Shown piece by piece: positions 9,113 through 17,251 of a stretch of DNA of 64,000 nt. The notes under the pieces were generated by a model. That model saw nothing but the letters and a program-made list of their open reading frames with translations. It did no database searches and was not told the DNA's origin. The stretch is from an uncultured Dorea sp. Its GTDB lineage: Bacteria > Bacillota > Clostridia > Lachnospirales > Lachnospiraceae. Where the stretch lies: NCBI GenBank assembly GCA_948602995.1, contig CAPEBR010000001.1, positions 1 through 64,000 of the forward strand, given 5' to 3'. How positions within the stretch are numbered: the first letter of the stretch is position 1; each line of letters starts with the position of its first letter. A program made the position numbers and the translations under genes.

Positions 9113-9175
9113 TTCCGCGGGATCCGGCTTCCCGTAATACCACCTGGTATTCCTGGCCTGCCAGCTTCCGCGGAA
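9113..9175. repeat. imperfect inverted repeat in the dnaK-dnaJ gap
   Basis: TTCCGCGGGATCCGGC (9113-9128) is complementary at 12 of 16 positions to the segment at 9160-9175, which ends TTCCGCGGAA. A small dyad ATACCACCTGGTAT lies between. The stem may be an mRNA-stabilising or processing structure that sets the dnaK:dnaJ ratio, but this is inference. No U-tract follows it. Confidence 0.5.
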
Positions 9176-9201
9176 CAGCCTTCTAGTGAAGTACTTTAAA
9201 A

Positions 9202-11082
9202 CTATACCTCTTTGTAATCTCCGTCTACAACGTCATCTCCTGCAAATCCGTCTGGCGCCGGGCCAGCCTGCGGGCCTGCTCCCATATCCGGGCCTGCTCC
9301 CTGTGCTCCTGCTGCCGCACCTGCCTGCTCATACATCTTGGTAAAGAGCTTCTGTGCTCCTTCCATAAGCTTTTCCTTTGCTGCCTTGATCTCGGCAATC
9401 TGTGCATCGGACATATCTTCCATATTTACCTTCTCAAGAAGCTCCTTTAATGCATTGCAGTCAGCCTCTACTGCTGCCTTGTCTGCAGAGTCAAGCTTAT
9501 CGCCGACTTCTCCTAATGCCTTTTCTGTCTGGAATACAAGAGCGTCTGCATCATTCTTTGTATCAATACCCTCTTTGCGCTTCTTATCCTGAGCCTCAAA
9601 TGCCGCCGCCTCTTTTACGGCCTTATCAATATCTTCATCAGACATATTAGAGCCTGCAGTAATTGTAATGTGCTGTTCTTTACCTGTTCCAAGATCCTTT
9701 GCGGATACATTTACAATACCATTGGCATCAATGTCGAAGGTAACCTCGATCTGCGGTACTCCGCGTGGTGCCGGCGGAATTCCATCCAGCCTGAACTGTC
9801 CGAGCGACTTGTTGTCTCTAGCAAACTGTCTTTCACCCTGCACAACATTAATATCTACTGCTGTCTGATTGTCAGCCGCTGTTGAGAAGATCTGGCTCTT
9901 CTTTGTCGGAATGGTCGTATTTCTCTCAATCAGTCTTGTAGCAACGCCGCCCATAGTCTCAATGGACAGGGACAGCGGAGTTACATCAAGAAGAAGAATG
10001 TCTCCTGCACCTGTGTCGCCTGCCAGCTTGCCTCCCTGGACAGAAGCGCCCAACGCCACACACTCATCCGGATTCAGTGACTTGCTCGGCTCTTTGCCTG
10101 TCAGTCGCTTTACCTCTTCCTGTACGGCAGGAATACGTGTAGAACCGCCTACCAGCAACACCTGGCCAAGCTCGGAAGAAGAGATGCCCGCATCAGACAG
10201 TGCTCTTTGTACCGGCTCTGACGTCTTTAATACCAGATCATGAGTCAGCTCATCAAATTTCGCCCTTGAAAGGTTCATGTCAAAATGTTTCGGTCCTTCT
10301 GCCGTTGCAGTAATGAACGGAAGATTAATGTTTGTTGTTGTCGCTGAGGACAGCTCCTTCTTTGCCTTTTCTGCCGCTTCTTTAAGTCTCTGAAGCGCCA
10401 TCTTATCTGTTGACAGATCGACGCCCTCCTGCTTCTTAAACTCAGAGATCATATAATCCGTAATCTTCTGGTCAAAGTCATCTCCGCCCAGTCTGTTGTT
10501 GCCGGCTGTAGATAATACCTCAATGACTCCATCGCCAATCTCAATGACAGATACATCAAAAGTACCGCCGCCAAGGTCATATACCATGATCTTCTGTTCT
10601 TTTTCATTGTCAAGTCCATATGCAAGGGCTGCTGCAGTAGGCTCATTGATAATACGTTTTACATCAAGGCCTGCAATCTTCCCGGCATCCTTCGTAGCCT
10701 GACGCTGTGCGTCATTAAAGTAAGCAGGTACTGTAATAACCGCCTCTGTTACCTTCTCCCCAAGGTATCCTTCTGCGTCTGCCTTAAGTTTCTGAAGAAT
10801 CATTGCAGATATCTCCTGGGGTGAAAACTTCTTATCGTCAATCTTTACCCTGTAGTCAGAACCCATCTCTCTCTTAATAGAAGAAATGGTCCGTTCTGCG
10901 TTGGTCACTGCCTGACGCTTTGCCGGCTCTCCTACCAGACGCTCGCCTGTCTTTGTAAATGCTACTACAGACGGCGTCGTCCTTGCTCCTTCTGTATTCG
11001 CGATAACGGTCGGCTGGCCGCCTTCCATAACAGCTACGCAGCTGTTGGTCGTTCCCAAATCAATACCTATGATCTTGCCCAT
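9202..11082 (-). CDS. dnaK: chaperone DnaK (Hsp70)
   Basis: ATP-dependent Hsp70 chaperone of 626 residues. The N-terminal ATPase domain has GIDLGTTNSCVAV at the start, PAYFNDAQRQATKDAGKIAG and VYDLGGGTFDVSV. The substrate-binding domain begins near LLLDVTPLSLSIETMGG, followed by a helical lid and a Gly/Ala/Pro-rich tail ending in DGDYKEV. AGGAGG lies 8 bases before the ATG. It lies between grpE and dnaJ as in most Firmicutes. Confidence 0.99.
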   Translation of the reverse strand: MGKIIGIDLGTTNSCVAVMEGGQPTVIANTEGARTTPSVVAFTKTGERLVGEPAKRQAVTNAERTISSIKREMGSDYRVKIDDKKFSPQEISAMILQKLKADAEGYLGEKVTEAVITVPAYFNDAQRQATKDAGKIAGLDVKRIINEPTAAALAYGLDNEKEQKIMVYDLGGGTFDVSVIEIGDGVIEVLSTAGNNRLGGDDFDQKITDYMISEFKKQEGVDLSTDKMALQRLKEAAEKAKKELSSATTTNINLPFITATAEGPKHFDMNLSRAKFDELTHDLVLKTSEPVQRALSDAGISSSELGQVLLVGGSTRIPAVQEEVKRLTGKEPSKSLNPDECVALGASVQGGKLAGDTGAGDILLLDVTPLSLSIETMGGVATRLIERNTTIPTKKSQIFSTAADNQTAVDINVVQGERQFARDNKSLGQFRLDGIPPAPRGVPQIEVTFDIDANGIVNVSAKDLGTGKEQHITITAGSNMSDEDIDKAVKEAAAFEAQDKKRKEGIDTKNDADALVFQTEKALGEVGDKLDSADKAAVEADCNALKELLEKVNMEDMSDAQIAEIKAAKEKLMEGAQKLFTKMYEQAGAAAGAQGAGPDMGAGPQAGPAPDGFAGDDVVDGDYKEV

Positions 11083-11109
11083 TTTTATTTCCTCCTCTTG
11101 ATTAAAAAG

Positions 11110-11832
11110 TTAGTTTGCTACTTTTACCATACTGTGTCTCACTACAGAGTCACGGTACATATAACCTTTCTGAAGCTCCTCAGCTACTACATTCTCGCCA
11201 AGTGTTTCATCCTCCACATGCATAACCGCATTGTGGAAATCCGGGTTGAATTCCTTGCCTGCTGCCTCAATCGGTGTCACTCCAACCCCTTCCAGCGTTG
11301 TCATTAACTGCTTATACACCATCTCCATCCCCTGAACGAACGGGTCATCCTTCTGGTCTTCCTTCACTGCCCCAAGCCCTCGTTCAAAGTTATCAACTAC
11401 CGGAAGTATCTTATCTATGATATCTTTCGCTCCTATCTCGTACATCTGGGATTTTTCCCGGTCCGTACGCTTGCGGAAGTTATCAAACTCTGCCATCTGA
11501 CGAGTAAGCTTGTCGGTAAGCTCCTCAATCTTCTCGTCCTTTTTATCCTTCTTATTCTTTTTGCCGAATAACTTTCTTCCAGAGGACCTGCCCCCGTCTG
11601 TTCCGGCTTCTGTATCTGTCTGTTCTCCGTCTTCGTCCCCGCACTCCTCATCAGATGAGCTGCCCTCTGGGTCTGCATCCTCTGGCTCTGCGGCATTCTC
11701 CAGCTCCTTCTTAGCAGTCTCTTCGTCTGATTCTGCTTCCTCTGCAGTCCATTCCTGCCCTGCTTTCTTTTTTGCTTCCTCCACCGCTTCCTTTACCATC
11801 TCTTCCTGGCTTTTCTCCTTACCATTCTCCAA
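11110..11832 (-). CDS. grpE: nucleotide exchange factor GrpE
   Basis: Releases ADP from DnaK. The 240 residues are longer than usual because of an acidic, low-complexity N-terminus (about 1-85, rich in Glu/Asp/Ser). The conserved coiled coil and C-terminal beta domain follow (MAEFDNFRKRTDRE, then GMEMVYKQL and GKEFNPDFHNAVMHVE). The start is a TTG: AAGGTGG is 8 bases upstream and the nearest ATG, 7 bases downstream, is out of frame. Confidence 0.96.
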   Translation of the reverse strand: MENGKEKSQEEMVKEAVEEAKKKAGQEWTAEEAESDEETAKKELENAAEPEDADPEGSSSDEECGDEDGEQTDTEAGTDGGRSSGRKLFGKKNKKDKKDEKIEELTDKLTRQMAEFDNFRKRTDREKSQMYEIGAKDIIDKILPVVDNFERGLGAVKEDQKDDPFVQGMEMVYKQLMTTLEGVGVTPIEAAGKEFNPDFHNAVMHVEDETLGENVVAEELQKGYMYRDSVVRHSMVKVAN

Positions 11833-11860
11833 GGGTTATTCCACCTTTCTTCATGATTCC

Positions 11861-12904
11861 TTATTCTTTTTTATGAAACATCTGATCCAGCTCGCTCTGC
11901 AGCCGTTTCATAGACTTTAATACGTGTTCATAATCCATTCTCTTCGGTCCGATAATACCTATCGTTCCCTTCATGCCGTCACCTAATTCATACGTTGCTG
12001 TAACAACACTGCAATCCTTCATATTCTGAACCGGCGTCTCGTCTCCGATGTAGACCTGGATCCCGGTGTTCTCTTCCTTTGACAGAGTCTGTGTTACAAG
12101 CTCCGTAAGCTGCTGTTTTTCTTCAAATGCGCTGATAATTTCCTGTGCGCTCTGCTTGTCAGAAAGCTCCGGATACTTAAATATGTTCGTCGTGCCGCTT
12201 GTGTAGATCTGCATATCCTCATCAATCTGAATCACATCTGCCACTGCATCCAGGACATTGCCAATCACCTCGCTGTGTATGCCTGCCTGTTCCTTCAGTC
12301 TCGCAATCAGTCCCAGATTAATCTCTTCAATGGACATGCCGTTAAGTGTTGTATTCAGAAGCATGTTGAGCTTTAAGAGATTCTCGTTACTTAAGGGTTC
12401 ATCTACATTAATAATCCTGTTCTTAATGACATTCCCGCCAAGGACGATCACCGCAATGATCTGTTCCTCATCCACCATGGACAGCTGAATAAACTTCAGT
12501 TTATTCGCGCTGTTCATGGGTGTAGAAACCATGGTCGCATAATTCGTATTACTTGCAAGAACCTTCGCAGCCTGCTTCAGGAGCTTCTCCATCTTATCTG
12601 CCTTTTCAAGCATCTGTTCCTGCTTTTCATTCAGCTCCTGCTCCTTTTCTTCCATGAGCATGTCAACGTAGAGCCGGTAACCCTTATCCGAAGGGATACG
12701 TCCTGCCGACGTGTGAGGCTGGACAATGTATCCCAGTTCCTCCAGATCCGACATCTCATTGCGGATTGTCGCGGAACTTAGATTCAGGTCCGTATACTTG
12801 GAGATTGTCCTGGAGCCTACCGGCTCGCCTGTCTCTAAGTAGGTCTTGATAATTGCATGAAGGATTGTGAGCTTCCGTTCATTCAATCCTTGTGCCGAAA
12901 CCAT
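11861..12904 (-). CDS. hrcA: heat-inducible transcription repressor HrcA
   Basis: Repressor of class I heat-shock genes that binds CIRCE and is helped to fold by GroE. It has 347 residues: an N-terminal winged helix (about 1-80, with GEPVGSRTISKYTDLNLSSA) and a C-terminal GAF-like region. AAAGGAGGAGG is placed correctly for the ATG at 12904. A longer frame starting at 13003 would begin inside the promoter and is rejected. It is first in the operon and has one CIRCE just upstream, so it should be autoregulated. Confidence 0.97.
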   Translation of the reverse strand: MVSAQGLNERKLTILHAIIKTYLETGEPVGSRTISKYTDLNLSSATIRNEMSDLEELGYIVQPHTSAGRIPSDKGYRLYVDMLMEEKEQELNEKQEQMLEKADKMEKLLKQAAKVLASNTNYATMVSTPMNSANKLKFIQLSMVDEEQIIAVIVLGGNVIKNRIINVDEPLSNENLLKLNMLLNTTLNGMSIEEINLGLIARLKEQAGIHSEVIGNVLDAVADVIQIDEDMQIYTSGTTNIFKYPELSDKQSAQEIISAFEEKQQLTELVTQTLSKEENTGIQVYIGDETPVQNMKDCSVVTATYELGDGMKGTIGIIGPKRMDYEHVLKSMKRLQSELDQMFHKKE

Positions 12905-12930
12905 CTGCCTCCTCCTTTCGGTTTTGCCTG

Positions 12931-12957
12931 TTAGCACTCTTTGTTTTTGAGTGCTAA
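12931..12957. promoter_or_regulatory. CIRCE operator (HrcA binding site)
   Basis: Perfect consensus inverted repeat TTAGCACTC-N9-GAGTGCTAA, 15 bases downstream of the -10 box and 27 bases before hrcA, so it overlaps the transcription start region. HrcA binding here is established for the family. Confidence 0.98.
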
Positions 12958-12971
12958 TATCTTCGAATACT

Positions 12972-13000
12972 AATTTAACACTACGATTCCCGTTTGTCAA
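12972..13000 (-). promoter_or_regulatory. sigma-A promoter of hrcA-grpE-dnaK-dnaJ
   Basis: TTGACA (12995-13000) and TAAATT (12972-12977) on the minus strand with a 17-base spacer, immediately upstream of CIRCE. Confidence 0.85.
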
Positions 13001-13029
13001 CATAGTTTATACATTTTTTATTTAATTTT

Positions 13030-13182
13030 TTAAAGTTGGGGACGGGGCATTTTTAAAAATGCCCCGTCCCCAACTTTACCAGCTTTAAGCTTCCCGGCTG
13101 CCGCCGCCTGGTTCTGTCCTGCTGGCAGCGCCGGAATCACAAATACAGAATTGATCATCTGTGCAGAGGTCTGTAGTGTCAA
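13030..13182 (-). CDS. possible 50-residue ORF ending in a palindromic element
   Basis: A TTG at 13182 follows AGGAGG by 7 bases and opens a 50-codon frame (TLQTSAQMINSVFVIPALPA and onward) whose last 14-15 codons are contributed by the palindrome at 13031-13078, ending with the stop TAA. No family is recognised. The good ribosome site is the only support; a longer minus-strand frame from 13306 in another phase (Cys- and Asp-rich near its end) is no better. It could be the remnant of a gene disrupted by the element. Confidence 0.25.
   Translation of the reverse strand: MTLQTSAQMINSVFVIPALPAGQNQAAAAGKLKAGKVGDGAFLKMPRPQL
13031..13078. repeat. 48-bp palindromic element, copy 2 (longest arms)
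   Basis: Perfect 24+24 palindrome, TAAAG added outside the common TTGGGGACGGGGCATTTTT half-site. It lies 31 bases upstream of the hrcA -35 box, downstream of a possible small ORF. The longer symmetry may show the full ends of the element. Confidence 0.92.
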
Positions 13183-13321
13183 AACAGTTCCTCCTCATGA
13201 GTGTATCAGGGCGTCCCCTATATAGATAACGAATCAGAAAGCAGAAATAATGTAACAAATGATCTCTTTTTTCTATTTTTATTATCGGCAGAATTGCATT
13301 TCTCATGAATATAGGTTATAA

Positions 13322-13379
13322 TATAGCTAATATATTATCTGTTTTTCCGCTTTTTTGTATATTATAGCTAATATATTAT
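13322..13379 (+). promoter_or_regulatory. candidate HipB operators: two 17-bp direct repeats
   Basis: TATAGCTAATATATTAT occurs at 13322-13338 and again at 13363-13379, identical in all 17 bases, with starts 41 bases apart (about four helical turns). Each copy is AT-rich and nearly self-complementary. They lie 50-110 bases before the HipB-like gene. HipB proteins autoregulate through repeated operators in this position, so these are the natural candidates. The site also likely contains the promoter, but no clear -35 box was found. Confidence 0.6.
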
Positions 13380-13430
13380 ACCTGTCTGAACTGTTACGTC
13401 AAAAGATCAGTAAATGGAGATTTTTAAACT

Positions 13431-13712
13431 ATGGAAGCTTTACAATGGGAAACTGCTGAGGAAATCAATAAAAATCTAGCAGACCGGATACGGAATATCC
13501 GCAAAAGGAGAAGCATCTCCCAGGAAAAACTAAGCCGGCAAAGCGGCGTCAGCCACGGCTCCGTAAAACGGTTCGAGGCAACAGGACAGATTTCTCTCCT
13601 GTCACTTACTAAAATTGCAATCGCCCTCGACTGTGCAGACGAGATCCGGGGTCTTTTTACCGAGATTCCCTATAAAAACATAGAGGAGGTTCTGAATGAA
13701 AGCAGATCATAA
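13431..13712 (+). CDS. hipB: XRE-family antitoxin-like regulator (HipB)
   Basis: DNA-binding protein of 93 residues with an XRE/Cro helix-turn-helix (about 17-70: LADRIRNIRKRRSISQEKLS, then SGVSHGSVKRFE). Gene order and overlap (17 bases) with a HipA kinase identify it as the HipB-type partner, which neutralises HipA and represses the operon. GGAG is 11 bases before the ATG. Two direct repeats upstream are the probable operators. Confidence 0.85.
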   Translation: MEALQWETAEEINKNLADRIRNIRKRRSISQEKLSRQSGVSHGSVKRFEATGQISLLSLTKIAIALDCADEIRGLFTEIPYKNIEEVLNESRS

Positions 13713-14829
13713 ATTACAGGTATTATATAAAGACCGTCCTGTGGGGCTTCTGGCTTTAACAGCCGGCCACAAAGCCGCCTTTGTGTACGATGACGAATGG
13801 CTTCATGACGGTTTTTCCATCAGTCCTTTTTCACTCCCTTTAAAAAAGCAGGTGTTCGTACCGGTAAAGCCTTACTTTGATGGATTATTCGGTGCATTTG
13901 CCGACAGCCTTCCTGATGCATGGGGAAGACTCCTGCTTAACCGGATGCTGAAGAAAAAGGGGATTAATCCGGATGATCTTACCATTTTAGATCGTCTTTC
14001 CATAGTCGGTTCTTCTGGGATGGGTGCGCTCTCCTACCAACCTGAGATCATACTGAATAAAACAAAAGAATCCGGAAGCTTAGATGATCTGGCATCAGAA
14101 TGCCAGAAGCTTCTCCATACAGAATATACAGAAAATCTTGATGTGCTTTACCGGCTGGGTGGAACTAGCGGAGGGGCCAGGCCAAAAATCATGACACGTA
14201 TTGACGGCGAAGACTGGATCATCAAGTTCCCTGCCCATGTTGACGGCACAGACGCAGGCCTTATGGAATACAATTACTCAAAGTGTGCCGTAAAATGCGG
14301 GATAACCATGAGCGAAACCCGCCTGTTTCCATCAGCAAAGTGCCCGGGATATTTTGGGACAAAAAGATTTGACAGAATAGTAAAAAACGGAAAAACGCAG
14401 CGTGTCCATATGCTCACGGCCTCCGCACTTTTGGAGTTGGATTTCACTCAGCCAAGCCTTGATTACCACAGCCTTATGAAGCTTACTAAAATTCTTACCC
14501 GGGACAATGAAGCAGATTTGGAAAATATGTTCCGGCGGATGTGCTTTAATGTATTCGCACATAACCGGGATGACCATTCAAAGAACTTTTCTTACATCTA
14601 TCACGAAGAGGAAGAACAGTGGAGGTTAAGTCCTGCATATGATCTGACATATAGCAATACTTACTATGGGGAGCATACAACGACTGTAGATGGAAATGGC
14701 AAAAACCCTGGCATTAAGGAACTCCTGGCAGTCGGCGCCGCCGCCGGACTGAAGAAAAAGCTGTGCAGCGACCTGATTGAACAGGTGCAGACATCTGTTA
14801 AGGAAACACTTCATAAAAAGGGAGAATAA
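13696..14829 (+). CDS. hipA: HipA-like serine/threonine kinase toxin
   Basis: HipA-family kinase; in characterised systems it phosphorylates aminoacyl-tRNA synthetases and causes growth arrest. The 377 residues have the N-subdomain (about 5-110), the Gly-rich loop GGTSGGARPK (155-164) with S158 in the place of the autophosphorylated serine, IIKFPAHVD as the lysine strand (K177), the catalytic NRDDHSKN (D292) and the metal-binding AYDL (D316). All kinase residues are present, so it should be active. AGAGGAGG precedes the ATG. The target of this branch is not deducible. Confidence 0.9.
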   Translation: MKADHKLQVLYKDRPVGLLALTAGHKAAFVYDDEWLHDGFSISPFSLPLKKQVFVPVKPYFDGLFGAFADSLPDAWGRLLLNRMLKKKGINPDDLTILDRLSIVGSSGMGALSYQPEIILNKTKESGSLDDLASECQKLLHTEYTENLDVLYRLGGTSGGARPKIMTRIDGEDWIIKFPAHVDGTDAGLMEYNYSKCAVKCGITMSETRLFPSAKCPGYFGTKRFDRIVKNGKTQRVHMLTASALLELDFTQPSLDYHSLMKLTKILTRDNEADLENMFRRMCFNVFAHNRDDHSKNFSYIYHEEEEQWRLSPAYDLTYSNTYYGEHTTTVDGNGKNPGIKELLAVGAAAGLKKKLCSDLIEQVQTSVKETLHKKGE

Positions 14830-14832
14830 ATC

Positions 14833-15330
14833 ATGAAACTAATTGAATTATGGAATGCCGATTTAAAAAAAGCATACGAATTGCAAAACTCCTTTTCTCC
14901 GGATGAAAAAGGCTTCGTAAATAATGCCTTCGGCTTTTCCTTTGAAGAATTTCAGGAATACGTCAGACAGAATGAGGACTATTCTCATGGAACCGGTCTT
15001 CCCGACGGGTATGTACCCGCCACTGTATTTATTCTTGAAGACAGCGGGACTTATGTAGGTATTTTTAATCTGCGGCACTATCTCAATGATTTTCTCCGGA
15101 ACGGACCCGGACACATCGGATACGGAATTTCCCCCGCATACCGCAAGAAAGGCTATGCTACTGAAGGACTACGGCTCACCATTGAAAAAGCAAAAGAAAT
15201 CATACCGGAAAACAAGATCTATCTCTCCGTACATAAAGACAATCCTGCCTCACTAAAAGTACAGGAAAAAAACGGTGCTTATATCCACCACGAAGATGAC
15301 AAAGAATACTATACAAGAATCCCTATCTGA
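14833..15330 (+). CDS. GNAT family N-acetyltransferase, third gene of the hip operon
   Basis: Acetyl-CoA-dependent acetyltransferase of 165 residues. The acetyl-CoA loop GYGISPAYRKKGYATEGLRL (about 96-115) and the late DNPASLKVQEKNGA motif are typical of the RimJ/RimL-like branch. It starts 3 bases after the hipA stop with GGGAG 8 bases upstream, so it is co-transcribed with hipBA. The substrate is unknown. A perfect intrinsic terminator closes the operon just after its stop. Confidence 0.88.
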   Translation: MKLIELWNADLKKAYELQNSFSPDEKGFVNNAFGFSFEEFQEYVRQNEDYSHGTGLPDGYVPATVFILEDSGTYVGIFNLRHYLNDFLRNGPGHIGYGISPAYRKKGYATEGLRLTIEKAKEIIPENKIYLSVHKDNPASLKVQEKNGAYIHHEDDKEYYTRIPI

Positions 15331-15332
15331 TC

Positions 15333-15377
15333 AAAAAGGTCATATGTTTCAAGACGTATAAAACATATGACCTTTTT
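15333..15377. terminator. bidirectional intrinsic terminator
   Basis: Perfect 17-base arms (AAAAAGGTCATATGTTT and its complement) around an 11-base loop, with a U-run after the stem on both strands. It closes the hipBA-GNAT operon on the plus strand and probably ilvE on the minus strand. Confidence 0.93.
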
Positions 15378-15392
15378 CTTTCTATATCTACC

Positions 15393-15426
15393 GTTACTAA
15401 TCACGGCCCGGGAGGCCGCTCATAGT
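15393..15426. repeat. GTTAC-family hairpin repeat
   Basis: Nearly identical to the 34-base unit at 4553-4586 (one change, GTTACTAATCACGG). It lies between the convergent GNAT and ilvE genes, just past the terminator. Confidence 0.8.
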
Positions 15427-15441
15427 TATTTCATGACACTC

Positions 15442-16467
15442 TTAACAAACCTCGTGAATCCATCCTTCCGGTGCCTCTATATGCCCCATCTGGATTCCTG
15501 TCAGTGTATCATACAGTTTCTTCGTTACCGGCCCCATCTCATCCATTCCACTTGGGAAGCAGATCTCCTTTCCGTGATCCACAACCTTTCCTACAGGCGA
15601 GATCACTGCTGCCGTTCCGCAAAGACCGCACTCTGCGAATTCCTTCACCTCATCAAACGGCACTTCTCTTTCCTCAACCTCCAGCCCAAGATATTTCTCA
15701 GCCACATACATCAGAGAACGTCTTGTAATCGACGGCAGGATCGTATCAGACTTCGGTGTTACAACCTTCTGGTCCTTTGTAATAAAAATAAAGTTCGCAC
15801 CTCCGGTCTCCTCTACCTTCGTCCTCGTAGCTGCATCAAGATACATATTCTCATCATATCCCTGATTATGTGCATCCATAATTGCATGAAGGCTCATGGC
15901 ATAATTAAGACCAGCCTTCACATGTCCGGTCCCATGAGGCGCTGCACGGTCAAAGTCACAGACACGGATCGTAATCGGCTTCGCACCGCCCTTAAAATAC
16001 GGCCCTACAGGAGTTGTAAATACACGGAACTGATATTCATCCGCCGGCTTAACCCCAATAACCGCATTAGAGCCAAAGAGATAAGGACGCACATACAAAG
16101 TTGCACCTGAACCATAGGGAGGAACATAAGACGCATTGGCCTCTACCGTCTGATGCACCGCATCAAGAAATCTCTCCTCTGGAAATACCGCCATCTCAAG
16201 CCTCTTCGCCGTATTTGCCATCCTCTGTGCATTCAGATCCGGCCGGAACATCACAATACGCCCATCCTCTGTCGTATACGCCTTCAGACCCTCAAAACAA
16301 GTCTGCGCATACTGAAGCACACATGCACACTCATTAATCACCACATTAGAATCCGAGGTCAGCCCCCCTTCATCCCAGGCCCCGTCCTTAAAATTAGACA
16401 CATATCTCTTATCCGTCTCTATATAACTAAACCCAAGATCTGCCCAGTCAATATTCTTTTTCTCCAT
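15442..16467 (-). CDS. ilvE: branched-chain amino acid aminotransferase IlvE
   Basis: PLP-dependent transamination of 2-oxo acids to valine, leucine and isoleucine; 341 residues, class IV (D-amino acid/branched-chain) fold. Visible are YVRPYLFGS, the catalytic-lysine region VKAGLNYAMSLHAIMDAHN, EETGGANFIFI, and PKSDTILPSITRRSLMYVA. The start at 16467 has GGAGG 8 bases upstream; an in-frame ATG five codons earlier overlaps that site. It has its own promoter at 16540-16568 and lies downstream of ilvB-ilvN, the enzymes that begin the pathway. Confidence 0.96.
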   Translation of the reverse strand: MEKKNIDWADLGFSYIETDKRYVSNFKDGAWDEGGLTSDSNVVINECACVLQYAQTCFEGLKAYTTEDGRIVMFRPDLNAQRMANTAKRLEMAVFPEERFLDAVHQTVEANASYVPPYGSGATLYVRPYLFGSNAVIGVKPADEYQFRVFTTPVGPYFKGGAKPITIRVCDFDRAAPHGTGHVKAGLNYAMSLHAIMDAHNQGYDENMYLDAATRTKVEETGGANFIFITKDQKVVTPKSDTILPSITRRSLMYVAEKYLGLEVEEREVPFDEVKEFAECGLCGTAAVISPVGKVVDHGKEICFPSGMDEMGPVTKKLYDTLTGIQMGHIEAPEGWIHEVC

Positions 16468-16539
16468 CGTCCATTCCTCCATCTCAAAAAATAAAATGTA
16501 AATATCAGTTACAGTACTTTCAAGCTTTCATCCTTATCC

Positions 16540-16568
16540 ATTATAATACCATCATCCCCAAAATACAA
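16540..16568 (-). promoter_or_regulatory. promoter of ilvE
   Basis: TTGTAT (16563-16568) and TATAAT (16540-16545) on the minus strand, 17-base spacer, about 70 bases before the ilvE start. Confidence 0.75.
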
Positions 16569-16608
16569 GAGCGCACTCTGTTTTTTACCACGAACTATAA
16601 AGTTCGCG

Positions 16609-16635
16609 GTTACTGTCCACTCCGTGACCAGTAAC
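16609..16635. repeat. GTTACTG...CAGTAAC hairpin
   Basis: GTTACTG and CAGTAAC arms with a partly paired centre, located between ilvN and ilvE next to a second small dyad CGAACTTTATAGTTCG (minus strand). It shares the GTTAC ends of the other dispersed hairpins here. No U-tract marks it as a terminator. Confidence 0.5.
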
Positions 16636-16687
16636 ATTCGCAAGCCCCTGCCGAACGCCTTAGTCAGAGTTAACGGGTAGTTCACCG

Positions 16688-17194
16688 CTACCGCTCCATC
16701 ATACTAATGGACTCAATCCCAACGCTTCCTCCGCGCACCACCTCGATACTTTTAAACTCTTCTTTCATAAGCTTCACCACCGCATCATTTTTCGTCGCTG
16801 TCTGCACAAATTCCAGAAGCAGGCTGTCCCTCCCATAATCAATCACCTTCGCCTTAAAGGTCTCCGCAATCTGAAAGCACTCCACCTTATCCTCCGGCGT
16901 GCATTTTTCCACCTTGATATACATAATCTCCTTCATACGCACAAATATATTAGTAAAATCAATCACCTTAATGACCTCTACCAGCCGGTTCAGCTGCTTT
17001 TTAATCTGCTCAAAGGTCTCGTCATCACTGACTGTTGCAATCGTCATTCTGGAAATCGTCGGATCCTCTGTTGTCCCCACGGTCAGACTGTCAATATTAT
17101 AGGATTTCCCAGAAAAAAGCCCGGATATCTTCGACAGAACGCCGTCCTGATTTTCCACATATAAAGAGAGCCATCTCTTTTTCATACTATTCAT
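16688..17194 (-). CDS. ilvN: acetolactate synthase small (regulatory) subunit IlvN/IlvH
   Basis: Regulatory subunit that binds valine and activates IlvB. 168 residues with an N-terminal ACT domain (RWLSLYVENQDGVLSKISGL) and a C-terminal ALS-type domain. The ATG at 17194 is preferred, with AAGGAG 9 bases upstream; other in-frame ATGs at 17185, 17200 and 17221 are possible. It follows ilvB by 57 bases, so both are probably under the T-box leader upstream of ilvB. Confidence 0.93.
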   Translation of the reverse strand: MNSMKKRWLSLYVENQDGVLSKISGLFSGKSYNIDSLTVGTTEDPTISRMTIATVSDDETFEQIKKQLNRLVEVIKVIDFTNIFVRMKEIMYIKVEKCTPEDKVECFQIAETFKAKVIDYGRDSLLLEFVQTATKNDAVVKLMKEEFKSIEVVRGGSVGIESISMMER

Positions 17195-17251
17195 ATACAT
17201 CTTCTCCTTTTTCTTACTCATACAGTCTTCAGATCATAAAAGATCATCCAT

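Noticed and set aside
12905..13003. Longer hrcA starting upstream of 12904
   Set aside because: It would begin inside the promoter and CIRCE; the ATG at 12904 has a perfect ribosome site and the family's usual N-terminus.
13085..13306. 73-codon minus-strand frame before hrcA
   Set aside because: No ribosome site, no similarity recognised, and it overlaps both the possible TTG ORF and AT-rich promoter sequence.
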